A stretch of 64,000 nt of DNA from Chrysaora quinquecirrha. Taxonomy: Eukaryota > Cnidaria > Scyphozoa > Semaeostomeae > Pelagiidae. Positions within the stretch are counted from its first letter, which is position 1. Every line of letters starts with the position of its first letter. Position numbers and translations under genes: made by a program. The notes beneath the pieces are model-generated. The model had not been told where the DNA came from, did not search any database, and saw nothing but the letters and a program-made list of their open reading frames with translations. The stretch covers positions 1,344,770 through 1,408,769 of the forward strand of contig JACTAT010000016.1 of NCBI GenBank assembly GCA_014526335.1, in the 5' to 3' direction. Below are positions 45,901 to 57,700 of this stretch, in pieces.

Positions 45901-48470
45901 ACAGGCCTTGTTGATGTTGAGCAATTTGCTTTGCTTTACCTGCTTTAAGGAAATTTCGTTTGGAGTTGATTGCCAGTCAGTTATTTTATAGAGAACTGTT
46001 CTTTGTGTTTCATCTGCAGAGCGTTTATTAATCCTTTGCATGGTATTTATTCTTCGATCTCCGGTAGTTAACAACGTCGGTGCAGACGGTCGATGCGTGA
46101 AATAATTGAGACAGATTACTTACAAGATCCTAAATCACTATTAATAAATGAAATAATGACCTTGCTTGTCAGTTGGAAGAAAATTTAACGTATTTAAATG
46201 ACTCAGTCTCAATTCAAATACCGTTCCAGGGTGGTGCCTTGCCAGAAATATTATATTCTGGCAGGGCACAGACTGGACACTTGGCACAGCGATTGATGCC
46301 GATGTCATGATGTGCCAATTGTCCCTTCTCTCTTTACTTTCTTGGCCCCAGTTGCAAATTCTATCCAAGGGACTCAGAAATAACTGCCATGCAACACAGC
46401 AAAATCGTAGAACGAAATCAGATCCCACTGTACTGCCGTGTAAGAGGTTATTCCTGTGCCTTAATGCAACCCTGGTATGCCCCAGACTGTCATCTGAACT
46501 AACGCTCAAAGACATAGACATACAGTAGTGTAAGTCTTACCTGACCTAAGATGGCTTTGACATGCTGCATCACTGGATCACTGTAGAATGCAATTCCAGA
46601 TACCAAGCTGATTGTTTTTTCCAATTCATAATTATGCTGCAATAATTTGCATACATCAGAAGATTTAATAAAAAGTTATTAACTTAAGATATAATGATCA
46701 AAAGGGCAAAAGTTGAAGCATTCTCATAAAACTTACTGTTAGTTTTTCTTTAATCTCTCCAATTTGACTTTCAAGGGAAGCCTAAAACAAAAGACAAACA
46801 ATCTTATTAAAAAGCTAACCATGTCTTATCATTTTAAGCCAATTTTTGTGTGCTGAATTTCTAATAGCCTTTCTAACAGCTTGTGTTGATTTATCTACGA
46901 CTTGCCTTAATCTTGTATCTGAACCCAGGTTGCAGAAAGAGATACCATGCTGGGTTAGATTGTGCATGCTTTTGCAAGAAATCTTGAAACTGTGCTTGTT
47001 CATGTTTGACTCTCTGATCTAGTTCCTGGAAAGAGAACATTTTGGATAAAGCAGTGAACAACCAATTAAACAGTCCCAAAACAAATACTTAACTAAAAAG
47101 CAGGGGTGGCAGCAAGGTACGTTGAGTTAGGGTGCATCTGGCAGGAGGTGTGCAAAAGGCTATATCCTGATGATGTTCTTCTTTGAACAATCTTCTCTAA
47201 CTCTGACGAGGAGGCTAATGATCCTTTATAGAGGGGCATGTTTATTAACAACCCTTCAGCACTCTTGCCTATCAATACTACGAACATCATTTGTTCAAAG
47301 ATTTATTGACAGGTGAAATGGTGTGTTAAGTGCCAGTCACTAGGATCTCAAAAGTAAATGAACTAATGAGATCTCAACCCTGGCTTTGAGGTAATTGTGG
47401 CTGGGCTCAAACCCCAACGTAAGTGAGCTCTTGATACTAGGAGCTAGAAGCTGGCTGGATTACAACACCACAGCAACTTAGAAATCTTTATTCAAAAAAA
47501 TCTTGTCATGAATTGAAAGTTAGTTCACCTTCAGTTTGCTTAAAATCATACTATCTGACTTGAGTTTCAGATTTTGCTGTCTGTAATTGAAGAAGTTTTC
47601 CATGTAAAACTGTTGTTCTTTCATCATTATTGAGGAACTACATGGGTATGGCCATGCCAGTTGTGGAAAAATCAAGGCAAAAGACTCTTGTGTATTAGCT
47701 TTATTTGATTTTTTAGTTCCACTGAGACCTTTGATATCATCTGAATGCCCTGGCTGTTGAATTTCTTCATCTTTTACTTTGATTTCAACCTTTTTTATTT
47801 CTGATGCCTTTTCTTCTGTCTTGTTTTCTAAGGCTATTTTGCCTTGTTTTGGCTGTGATGAATCTTTACCATCTTTTATTACATGTTCTTCATTAGATTT
47901 CTCTCGTTTTGCAGAATACTCCCTTAAATATTCTTCAAATGACAGTTGGAAGGAGAATTTGTTGTAATGGTCTTCAGAGGGGAACCAAATTGGAGACGGA
48001 TCGGGGTGCACATCCCTGAAATATGAAACTACATAGTCAATTCTTATGTCTGTGTCAGATATTTATGAACTGAGATAGGGTCCAGCCTCAAGTTGCATAG
48101 CGGGGGGGGGGGCTTATGTAACTCCTGACTGAATGCTATGCTGATGGGGTGAGTTTTGTCTTTGTGCATTTAATATTAAGGAAAATCACATTGTTCCCCA
48201 CTTTTTACGAATAATCTGTTGATTCCCTGCTTCATTTTAAGTTTTGTTTGTGAAATATCAGGGTTATGCGCTAGGTATGCTTTCTGTGAGGCGAGGGTGG
48301 ATTGAGGTGGCAGTGCGAGTTGCGCAGGTGGTCTCCCTCGGTGTGCCCTACTCTGTCGTCGGTGCTTAGATGCTTCGTTTTTAAGGCAAGCATCAGTTCG
48401 GAAACCAGGAAAACATTAGGTATACATACCATTTTATCATGCAGCATTCATTATCGCGATGTGTGTTCAT
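42916..48470 (-). CDS. ICE2: ICE2/NARG2, little elongation complex subunit 2 (apparent frameshifts)
   Basis: ICE2 works with ICE1 and ELL in RNA polymerase II transcription of snRNA genes. Exon 1 is 48470-48430 (ATG, then MNTHRD...). It joins in phase to 48015-47529 (KWDVHPDPSPIWF; AWPYPCSSSIMMKEQQ), matching the human N-terminus NWDISP and RYSRFT-EQ. Further exons lie near 47025-46820 (LDQRVKHEQAQFQDFLQ), 46781-46737, 46636-46541 (NYELEKTISLVSGIAFY), ~46118-45940, 45657-45527, 44796-44631 (SLSLITLVDNQSPEFSKSWK) and a long last exon 44337-42916. The last exon contains the NARG2_C domain: IWKLGKTNLLVKSSYDGY, FPKTEYKSKFGMEEFSVSEL, WWDTYLCKDSRLLCVRID and RRVPCLFPLP, with a lysine-rich end at the TGA 42918-42916. 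The frame changes at about 46920, 43978, 43845 and 43158, and some junction phases do not close. This looks like assembly indels; a decaying gene is the alternative. Exon edges in 46820-44337 are approximate. Confidence 0.8.
45090..45385. mobile_element. Foldback MITE family A, degraded copy in an ICE2 intron
   Basis: Retains family blocks such as GGGACTCGATCCGCAAAAAG, GTCACTTTTCCCGTCAAACC and GAATCTGAAGTCAAAATTTT in family order, but with more substitutions than the two UBR3 copies. Confidence 0.5.
45700..45892 (+). mobile_element. SINE-like element with (GAA)n tail in an ICE2 intron
   Basis: GTCACGGTTCAACCCCAC is B-box-like, and the unit ends GGCGTTACAGGCTGAAGAAG plus AAGAAGA, a simple-repeat tail typical of SINEs. 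Only one copy is in the window. Confidence 0.45.
47310..47475 (-). mobile_element. SINE-like repeat family 1 in an ICE2 intron
   Basis: On the minus strand: TAATCCAGCCAGCTTCTAGC, GGGGTTTGAGCCCAGCCACA and CAGGGTTGAGATCTCATTAG, ending GTGACTGGCACTTAACAC. Confidence 0.65.
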
Positions 48471-48760
48471 CTTCTTTGTCAATCTTCAACACTTTTTCAG
48501 AACATTTCTCTTCAGAAAATATTGTTACTGTTGTTGCTTTTCACGTTCCATTATGAATTCGCCTCGGATTGGATACGAGAATCACTATTCAGTTCAATTC
48601 CAATTGATGTAACAAAACTTTCCTTTGCAAAATTTTTCCTGGGAGGCAAAAGCGGACACTGCAGGTTTTCTTTCACTTCTAAATATGAATCCAAGCAAAA
48701 GCAATTTATTGCTTTTTTGAAACAAATATATAGGCATGATTAATAGAGAAAGAATAGGTG
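48471..48760. promoter_or_regulatory. Bidirectional promoter region between ICE2 and ZFYVE26
   Basis: The ICE2 start codon (48470, minus) and the ZFYVE26 start codon (48761, plus) are only 290 bases apart and face away from each other. Both 5' UTRs and any shared core promoter must fit here or in upstream non-coding exons. I see no clear TATA box, and I can assign no factor site from the sequence alone. Confidence 0.55.
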
Positions 48761-51700
48761 ATGGATGACGAATTCCCTTTTGGAGAAGAAGATGAATTTT
48801 CCAGGCAGAAATTGTTTCAATTCATTCAAAATGCTGTTGCTGTCGGACAGTGGGAAATTGCAAAAGCTTGCATTTGGATCTATGCAAAAGAGAACCCAAG
48901 AGACAAAAGCAAACTTCAGAGCTTTCTCTTGGATGTATTTGCAAACCCTGAGGACATGTGGTATGTATGAAAGAAGGCATATATAGGCAACAAATTCAAA
49001 TTAATTGGGCATGAGCGAGCTTTCTGTGTGCCCTCATGTCAGTCATGTTCTCTCATGGCCAATTTATCAAGTGTGGATTTCATGGCAGTGTTGCACCCAG
49101 TGCAGCTGTGTGATATTGCAGCTATGCAAAATTCACACCTAACCCAAACCACTGTACCAGGTTGGAATGTGTGCGCACTGCGCACTGAAAGCTATTGTTT
49201 TCAGAATGACAGGAGTATTTTTTTCTATTGTTTTAGCCAAAATTGCGCACAGAATTTCTTCCGTGTGCACAACAAAGTTTACAACCTAGCCAATGTTTCT
49301 ACTCATGTGGGTGAAAGCGTTGTTGTGTGCACCAAATGACTTTGGTGCATCATTTTGGTTAAAATTAAAATAGTACCAGACTATAATTTGTTCTCAAAAG
49401 GCTATTGTTGTCAAAGCAATTTTATTGTTTTCACAAAAATTGAGCATTAAAGTTCTTTGGTATGCACAGCAAAGTTTCAACACTTGAAACAATATAAAAC
49501 AATGCTCCTATGTACTGTGAAAACAAATTCCAGTCTTGATTACATCAAAGGCTTTAAATTGCTTCCTTTTTACAAAACCCACTCCCAGCCTGACATCTTG
49601 GCAAAAGCTATGCAGTATTTCCTAAGCAGTGGACCACATTATGTTACAAACATTTCTTGCTACAACTGATTTGCTCCACAGAAAGAGTATTGCAAAGATT
49701 GACCAGTGCAAATAGCAATTCATTTTGGATCAAAAGTTCTCTTAACTCTCTTGTCTTTGCAGTTGTGGTTCAGATACCATTCCATCGCCTCATCACCTCT
49801 CCTGGCTGGCCCTTCAACTATTGGTTGAGCTATATGGAAAAGATGCAGAGGTACAGAGCTGATTTATATTTTGTCTTATTTCAATGCATCTCAGATTGAA
49901 ACTACAAATTCATCTAGGTATTGTCTGAAAGTTTTGCATATTCGATTCGTGGTAAAACTTGAACAGCAAGGAACCAAGGTGATCTTGTCTCCCATGTCAT
50001 CTTGTTCTTTGCAATAGGACCAAACATTTTGGGTAAAACCACTGAATTCCCTCAATTAAGCACCCAGGTCCCATATTTAAATCTGTGCTCAATGCAAACC
50101 AGTGCTTATTTGAGGGATGATAGGTATTTGAGGAAATACAGTACATTGTTAAGCGTTTGAATTCAAAAAGGTACTGGTGGAAGGTCCCTGTAATTCTCAT
50201 GTAATTCTAAGTTTTGCTGAATAATACACGAAACCAAAGTTACCAGCTGCTTTAATGTTAATGAAAGCCCAGCATGACTGCATGTTCTTGTGAGATAAAC
50301 ATTAAGTCAGATGTGTACTAATCTCTGTACTTTGCATTTATATACTTGCATCAGTAAACAGCAACTGGACAAGACCTACCATTGAACAAATACTGTAAGC
50401 ACATGATCCCTAACTTAGCACCATAAGCCAAGCTTGACAACATGTAGAAATTCAAACACAATGATAACAACAACTGCTTAGAACTGACAAAAGCATTTTA
50501 AAGTGTTTTTAATGCAACCCACTTTCTGTTTTTTCTTCTAGAATTTACTTCACCCAAATGCAAGAACAGAGCTGGATTTCAAGATCTTTCTACTTTCCCT
50601 CAAGCCAAGTGTCAAACAAAATATTTTAGAGGTAACAAAGATGTATCTATATATATAGGGTGGCCCAATAAAGGGACCCCTTAACTAAATAATTTATAAA
50701 TAATTTTATTCTTAAGTTGGAATTTCATGAAATTAATACTACATGATATTCAACTCAAGGTAGATATATCATGTAAATATCATGATGATATGGATAAGTA
50801 TCTCTGAATAAATTGACTTTAAAACTTTACAATCCAAAAAACGTACTGTAACAAAATATGCAAATTTATACCCTTACGTAATCCTTACGCAACAAAACAG
50901 AAAAATCAATAACTAATTTTTTCAGTCAAATGATATTCAAAATGTCCTCAATCCTGCTCAATACACTTCTCTAGTATGGCTGACCATACATTAATGGTCG
51001 TGACAATTTTACTCTGGGAATAATGATTCTCCTTCATGCACGATTGCAGTACAGTACGCAATGATGGAATATAAACAGCTGGTTTTTGGGCATCATGAAT
51101 TTAATGTCCCATTGCGCCAAGATAGAAGCTCTTATCACCAACATATTTCTACACGATATTGCACCTGACTTGAATATTACCTTGTATAAATTTTATAAAA
51201 TTCCTCCTTGAGAAAAATTGTTCAGAAATTATTTACCTAAGGGGGTCCCTTTTTTGGGCCACCCTGTATATATATATATATATATATATATATCTATCAA
51301 GCTACTCTATAAAGCTGAAACGCTATAAAGTCTGCTTTCCGTAAGATCACATAATGACTGTATTATTAGCCCAGAACTTTCTTCCTGAACTTTAGGGAGG
51401 GACAGTTATGGTTACTTTGTTAATGTTAAAGACAGAATGGAGAATGTAGTGTCACTTGGTAGTCAATGGCTTTGGGAATGACTCAGAACACTTACAACTG
51501 GCTTCCATTGACACTTCGATAAAAGGGGGCAAAAGAGGGTGACATAGGTTTTTGTCATTAATGTTAAACAGATCAAACACTGTTTGTCAAGCAATGTCTG
51601 AATGTTTGGCCACGTCAAAAAAGAACTGCTCGACAAGCGCAAGACTGTCTACTTGACAAGCAAGTTTGAAATGCTTAACAAACAGTGTTTGATATTTTGA

Positions 51701-54700
51701 GCAGTCCCCTCATATTTGGTTTAGCTAAGTTACGTTGGCTGTAACCGTTTTCTTCCAGGAAAAGTCTGTTGCATTGCTTAAAACAGAACTTTGACAACTT
51801 AATCATTAGTGAAATCCTGATTTCTTCCTACTGGGTTGTAACAAGAACCTCTTGTCTTGTATCTTCAACTAACTGTAGAATGCCTTATTGTCTTTTTTTC
51901 AGGAATGTTTATCGTGCTTCAAAATGGGACTAGCAAAGAAGCGTAGCAGTTTCAAATCAGATCGAGACGAAGCATCTCCCAAAATGTCCAAAGAGCTTCA
52001 ATATTTCATATCAGAATTCGCTGTATCCGACCTACGCAACTGCAAAATGCTGACTGATTTTCTCGTTTCGTCAGAACAACGTGAAGAAGTTATCAGAGAA
52101 AGAAGGGAAGACATTGCCAATTCCTATGTGCGTATTTTGCTTACGTATCTTGGTCGGCTGAAGTTGTTTGAAGAGGGTGTACAAATGATGCTGCTTGGAG
52201 AGTGCCTCTTTATTCTAACAGCAGCAAAAGTCTATTTCAGCCCGGATAGCCGGATATTCAACGAGACGATTATCTCCCTGGTTAGAACGATTATGGAGAC
52301 GAGCCCTAGCTCATTGAAACTACTATACAGCTGTCTTGTTGATCATAATTCACTACCGTTCTTGAAATTAGCAATGGAAACAGCATGGTCTATAAAACTT
52401 AAACAACTTGGACTAACAGGGAATGCAAGTATGGAAGAAATAGAAGAAAGAAATGTTAGAATTGCGACATTGCTTGCTGAGAGCCTCGATAAAAGAGATT
52501 CAAGTACTTTGCTGAGATCATTTCAGATCTGCAATTATTACAAAGTGCATCTGCTAGAGTGCATCATTGTAGGTATCTGCATTATTAGTGCCTTGACTCT
52601 CTTATGTTTAATAGGAAGTTTCTGTCCATTGTTTTGGGTGCAATTATCATGACACACATTTTTATAATACCACTGTTCTCAATCTTGCAAATTGAAGTTA
52701 CGTTTGGTAATGGACAACAAACTAACTCTGTTGCGCAGAGCATCAAATCGTCACCAGGACTTGCTTTTTTTTAAATTCAAAGAAAATGAATGTCACTGCT
52801 TTTTGGTACAGCAGGAACCAATGCTCTTTAGGGTTAGGGTGTGGCTTGCTAGTTGCACGCTACAATTGTCAAAGTGTTGCAGCAACTGTTGCAGACAGTT
52901 GATCCAGTTTTTTGCCAGAAAAATTGATTCAATTGCACGGAGAATCGCATCAGTTGCAAAACTGTCTATCCGTGTAAAAATATTAGCTAATCTCTCACAA
53001 AACTGCATCAGTTGCAAGAAAATTTACCCGTTACAAATAAATTAGCCAGCTGTGCGAAGCATCGCATCAGCTAATCCGCTAGTTACAAGGAAAATTGAAA
53101 AAGCTGTGCGAGAATTGCAATAGCTACATAGCTGTACGAGATTTTGCAGATAAACTGTAGTGCTTTAGCCTTTCTAGACCCTTTTGGAGCTACTGTGTGG
53201 CCTAGTTGTAAAGTTCTCGCCCTAAAATCACAAGGTCTTAGTTTCAATCCCAGACCGAGACATACCAAAGATTTTAAAAGCAGCACGCCTCTCTGCTTAG
53301 CAGTCGGCATGAAAGGTAGGAATGAGGGTAGTGGTCTTCAGATCAGTGCTAGAAGTGGCGCCCACCCCTATCTTCACGGGTAGCAGCTATCGAAAGAGGA
53401 GCCTTTGCGTTGGCTCCGACTGCCATCGACCGACATACTACTTAGATTCTTTCTGGCGCGTATTATACCTCAGTCAATAACTAGATTAATGATTTGTACT
53501 ATTTAATTATCTTTTTAGAATGCAAGCTTGTATTTAATACAAGAAGGAGATAACAATGCTTCCTTACTGCTTTTGAAGCCGACTCTGCTTCAACCGCTTA
53601 AACCACTGGTCCTTCTTCTTGCCTGGCCAAAATGCTCAACATTTGACGAAGCCGAAAAACTGCTGGAAACCTTCTGGAGAGACCGAGTAAGTGTAATAGA
53701 AATCATCAAATCAAATATAGACAGGCGTTTGAAATTTAAAGGTATAATGGAAGATGCCGTTGCGTCGTGGTCTAATCTAGCTAACTTGTTCACGTAAGGC
53801 CGGTTTGATTGAGGCAGCCTTAAGGGATTGTTTGAGTCCTAGCCACTGTAGTACTATAATATGAGAGCCAGAGCTGATGTCTCGCTCGTTTGTCTACTTT
53901 TGAGATCCTAGTGACTGGCGCTAGCTCACTCTTACACTCTCAGCTTCAGCTTCAAACTAGAGAACCATGTAGCATTAAGTAACTTTATATCGAAAGACGC
54001 CTTTGAGAGCAGTCTCGGAAAACACAGGCTGTGAGGATTTTGCGCACACATTCATAAGTTGGTGGTTCAGCAAATTTTGCTCCAAACTCGCTAAGAACGG
54101 AAGAAAAATAGAGTAAAAGAATCTGAAACAATGACTCCTTGAGCAGATATAGCGGGATTTGAAGCCTTTCTTTTACTTTTTTTGAATTAAAAGCGAATTT
54201 GAAGTAAAATTTGATGCACAACATCTCCTGAAACGACCGTAGCTCCGATTGTTGCACGCGGAGAGGATTCCCTTTCTGAAATATCTACCATTTTCCAGAA
54301 AAATGTCGCACCCGACCCAGGCCTCGTTGAAAAGGACTATTGTCCATATGTTATTATGATTTTTTTTAGCATTACGAGCCAGACTCCGTCTTTGCTGCTG
54401 CTTGTAGACGCTTGGAATACAATCTTGAAGTCAGTAGCTTCTGTGATGACAAATTAAGGTACTACACTTTGATAATCTTAAGTTATCTTATAGCAGTAGT
54501 AACATGGTTTTTCAACTGCTTCTCAAAACTTTGAATAACATGAAAACTCTATTAATTCCTTTTGTATTAAACTCCCTCTTTGAAGAAAAAGTTTGAAATA
54601 TATTATGACCCAAAACCCCTGAATTTTCCCGTATCTTACTGCAATTTTGAAGTTTTCTGCCAATTACAGAAATGTTTCCTTCTTTTTAGTGAGATTGAAA

Positions 54701-57700
54701 GCCATGAAACGCAACCAATAAAGCTGATGTTCCAACAACTGGAATTTAAATCGATACTTTCCGTGTTGAATGAATTAAACCTCATTCAACGTCTATCTGC
54801 TGAGGATATTATCACGATTCTTGAAAAGCAGCCTGTTAGTCAGTACAATCCCGAAGAAGAACATGAAAAGCAGTTGTCTTCAGAAGTTACCACCTTCCTA
54901 TGCTTTCAAATCATGCAGAAAACGCTGAATCGGTACCTCAAAGATTACGATACCAATATAGTGACGCTTGTATCCTCGGATGAATCAAGGCGTTCGGAGG
55001 AGCTGAGGAGTTTGATCAGAAAAATATATCCCTTATCGTTGCGTCTTGAAGTCCTGGAAAACATGTTCTCGTTGCTGTTCACGCGTCTAACAGATTTACA
55101 TCTCAAATCGGAGACCTCTGATAGAAGTAGAAGTACTACCCCTAAAATGAATACTGCTGTTGATCCTGATACATCTAGTCAACAACATGATACTCCGTCA
55201 GAACAGAGCCCACCTTCCCAAGAATCACCTTATGAATCTGCATCCGAATCTCAGACTGTCTTGGCTACCCGCGTTGGGTCTCGTTTTGGCTACAATAATG
55301 AAAGCGAGGATTTTAGTGATGGATTTCTCTTTGACGATTCTGAAGTCAAAGGTTTCCTTGATCTCTTAAGTGAATCTTTGGTTGAGCTGACGGCCGAAAA
55401 ATTCGCTGAAAAGGACAGATCTGCTACAGGTAGTACTCGTAGTCTGCATGTTGCATGTTTTCATATTCAGTATTTGTAGCTCCTGGCCAAACAATCGATT
55501 ATTGTTTATTAAAATTCGAAATTTCACCGTTTCGCCACGACCCAAAACATTTGTTTGTCAAGTATACAAGGCAGGGTTCGTTGTGCGATATTTTTGAAAA
55601 AGTGCAGAAACCTTTGTTGCTTTATGCAATCGAAAATGTTAGACAGGCATTGTTTTCGAGGGGCCAGGCCCTACGTATGTCGTTTGGTCAGTTCTTTGTC
55701 TGTGTTAAATAGTGATTTGTGTTATTCTATGAAAGGCTTTTCTTTCTCTTCAGTTAAGCATTCTGAGGTACCGTCGAATCTCGACCAGCGGGTTTCTCAT
55801 CTTAGTCAATGTGTAAAAGAGGCTATTTGGAGATTGCAGCTAGTTTCTGGCTTTGATCATGAGGATAATGTTGATGTAAACAGTGAAACGTCGGAGGATG
55901 AAGAGACAAATGGTATGTAAATTCTTCTTCATTCAAACTTCTTTCTTGTCACTTGTATATTCATATACAGTTGACATCCGCTATCTCGAACTCTCAAAGG
56001 AAACTGGAATTTGTTCGAGATAGCGAATGTTCGAAATAACGGATGCCCCATATAATTATAACAAATTATAGTTTTTAAGTCAGAAAAGGAACCCCTATTA
56101 ACAGGCAGGGTAACTGATCCCAAATTTCATCAAACAAGTCTGGTATTTTTTACATAGGAGTCAAAGCTCATCTGCTCATCTTTCATCCCTACTATTGGTG
56201 GAATTGAGATAATGGCGATTCAGCACATCTCGAAAGAGAACAGCTTCATCTCTTGTATACTTGGGCAGCATTTCACTTAGCTGCTTCCATTCCCGCTCCG
56301 CTAGGCGAACTTATACATATTTTCAGCCTGTCTCTTATCCAGTTCAGCGGAAAATTTGGCAAAGTTCGAGATAAAGAGCAGGTTTTCCTCCATGGGAAAT
56401 CGAAAATGGTTCGAGATAGCGAATGTTCGAGATAGCAGGCAGTCGAGATAGCAGATGTCAACTGTATTCTTTTTGTCGAAGAAATTTCAATTCAAAGGCA
56501 ACAGTGGGAAGGTGATACTAAGCTATATTACTTAAGGCTTTTTGTCAACCATTCCCCAGAGTATGAATCTTAAGAAATATCTATAATGGAGTGCGATGAA
56601 ATATATAACCAAATATGGATCGAAATGCACCAATCAGAAATGTTGTGTTGGCTTGGTATTGTTTTTTAAGACCAATCTGCGAACAGGATGCAGTGAGATA
56701 ACCAACAGAATTTCAGTTAATCGAGAAAAATCTTTTCTGTCCATATAAACAGGCTTATTTCTGATAATGACAGAATTCGCCCCTTCAATGGAAACAATGA
56801 CCTTGCGCTGTCAGTTGGTTCTTCAATGTAACCATCAAGCTCTTTGAGATTCTAGACCTCGTTTAGTAATTCAAAACAGAGAAGCTTATGTATTTGCGGA
56901 TTGATAAAGGTGATATGTCTTTAGTTTTAGGTATTGCTGACGTTCAACAGGATGACAGGGAAATTGATAACGAAAGGCTACTGCTGTCCCGAATGCTGTC
57001 TTCTCCCGAATCACTTGTTCATTTATGCCTCAGGAAAGGATCCACCCTGCAAGCAAAGCAAGTCATTAAGATGTTTAATCTATATGGTAGGTTTGGTTTT
57101 TTAAACTCACTTATGTAACTTGTTTCAAGTTTGAAAACGCATCTCTGTTAAAAACGTATCTAGCTAAACAGGCGTTTGCACTTCAAACTTGATTGAGTGA
57201 ATATATTTTACCGTTTGTGGTGTATGGTGTTGCCACGTCACAAACAATTGCTCGTCAAGCATTTTTGCTTGCGTGAAGCAAAAATATTTTTGATTTTTCC
57301 ATTACTAATTCTGCTTGTCAAGCATTGTTTTGTGGCTTGACCAAACATTGCGTGATAAGCAAATTCAAAATGTTTGACGAAAATGTTTGATCGTTTTGCC
57401 CCAGCCTACCATACATGGTGTCAGAGGTTCTGACGACTTTTTCCGATGACTTTCACTCACTGCAGATGACCGTCAGTGACCCTCAGCGACTATATGGAAA
57501 CCAGACGAAAAAACACGAAAAGGAAACCGACTCCTGTTGCTGTGACATCATGGTGTAATCCAGCTGACTCTATATCAGGAGCTCAGTGTGGTCATGGTTC
57601 ATGCCCAGCAGCGTTAGATTCACAGCCAGGGTCGAGGTCTTGATTAATTAACCTACTACGGAGACCCTAGCGACTGGCGCTAAAACAGTATTTCAACTTC

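Noticed and set aside
46141..46528. 126-codon minus-strand frame and the overlapping plus-strand frame
   Set aside because: Lies between two ICE2 exons with no conserved content; a small palindrome (CCAGAAATATTATATTCTGG) suggests a repeat.
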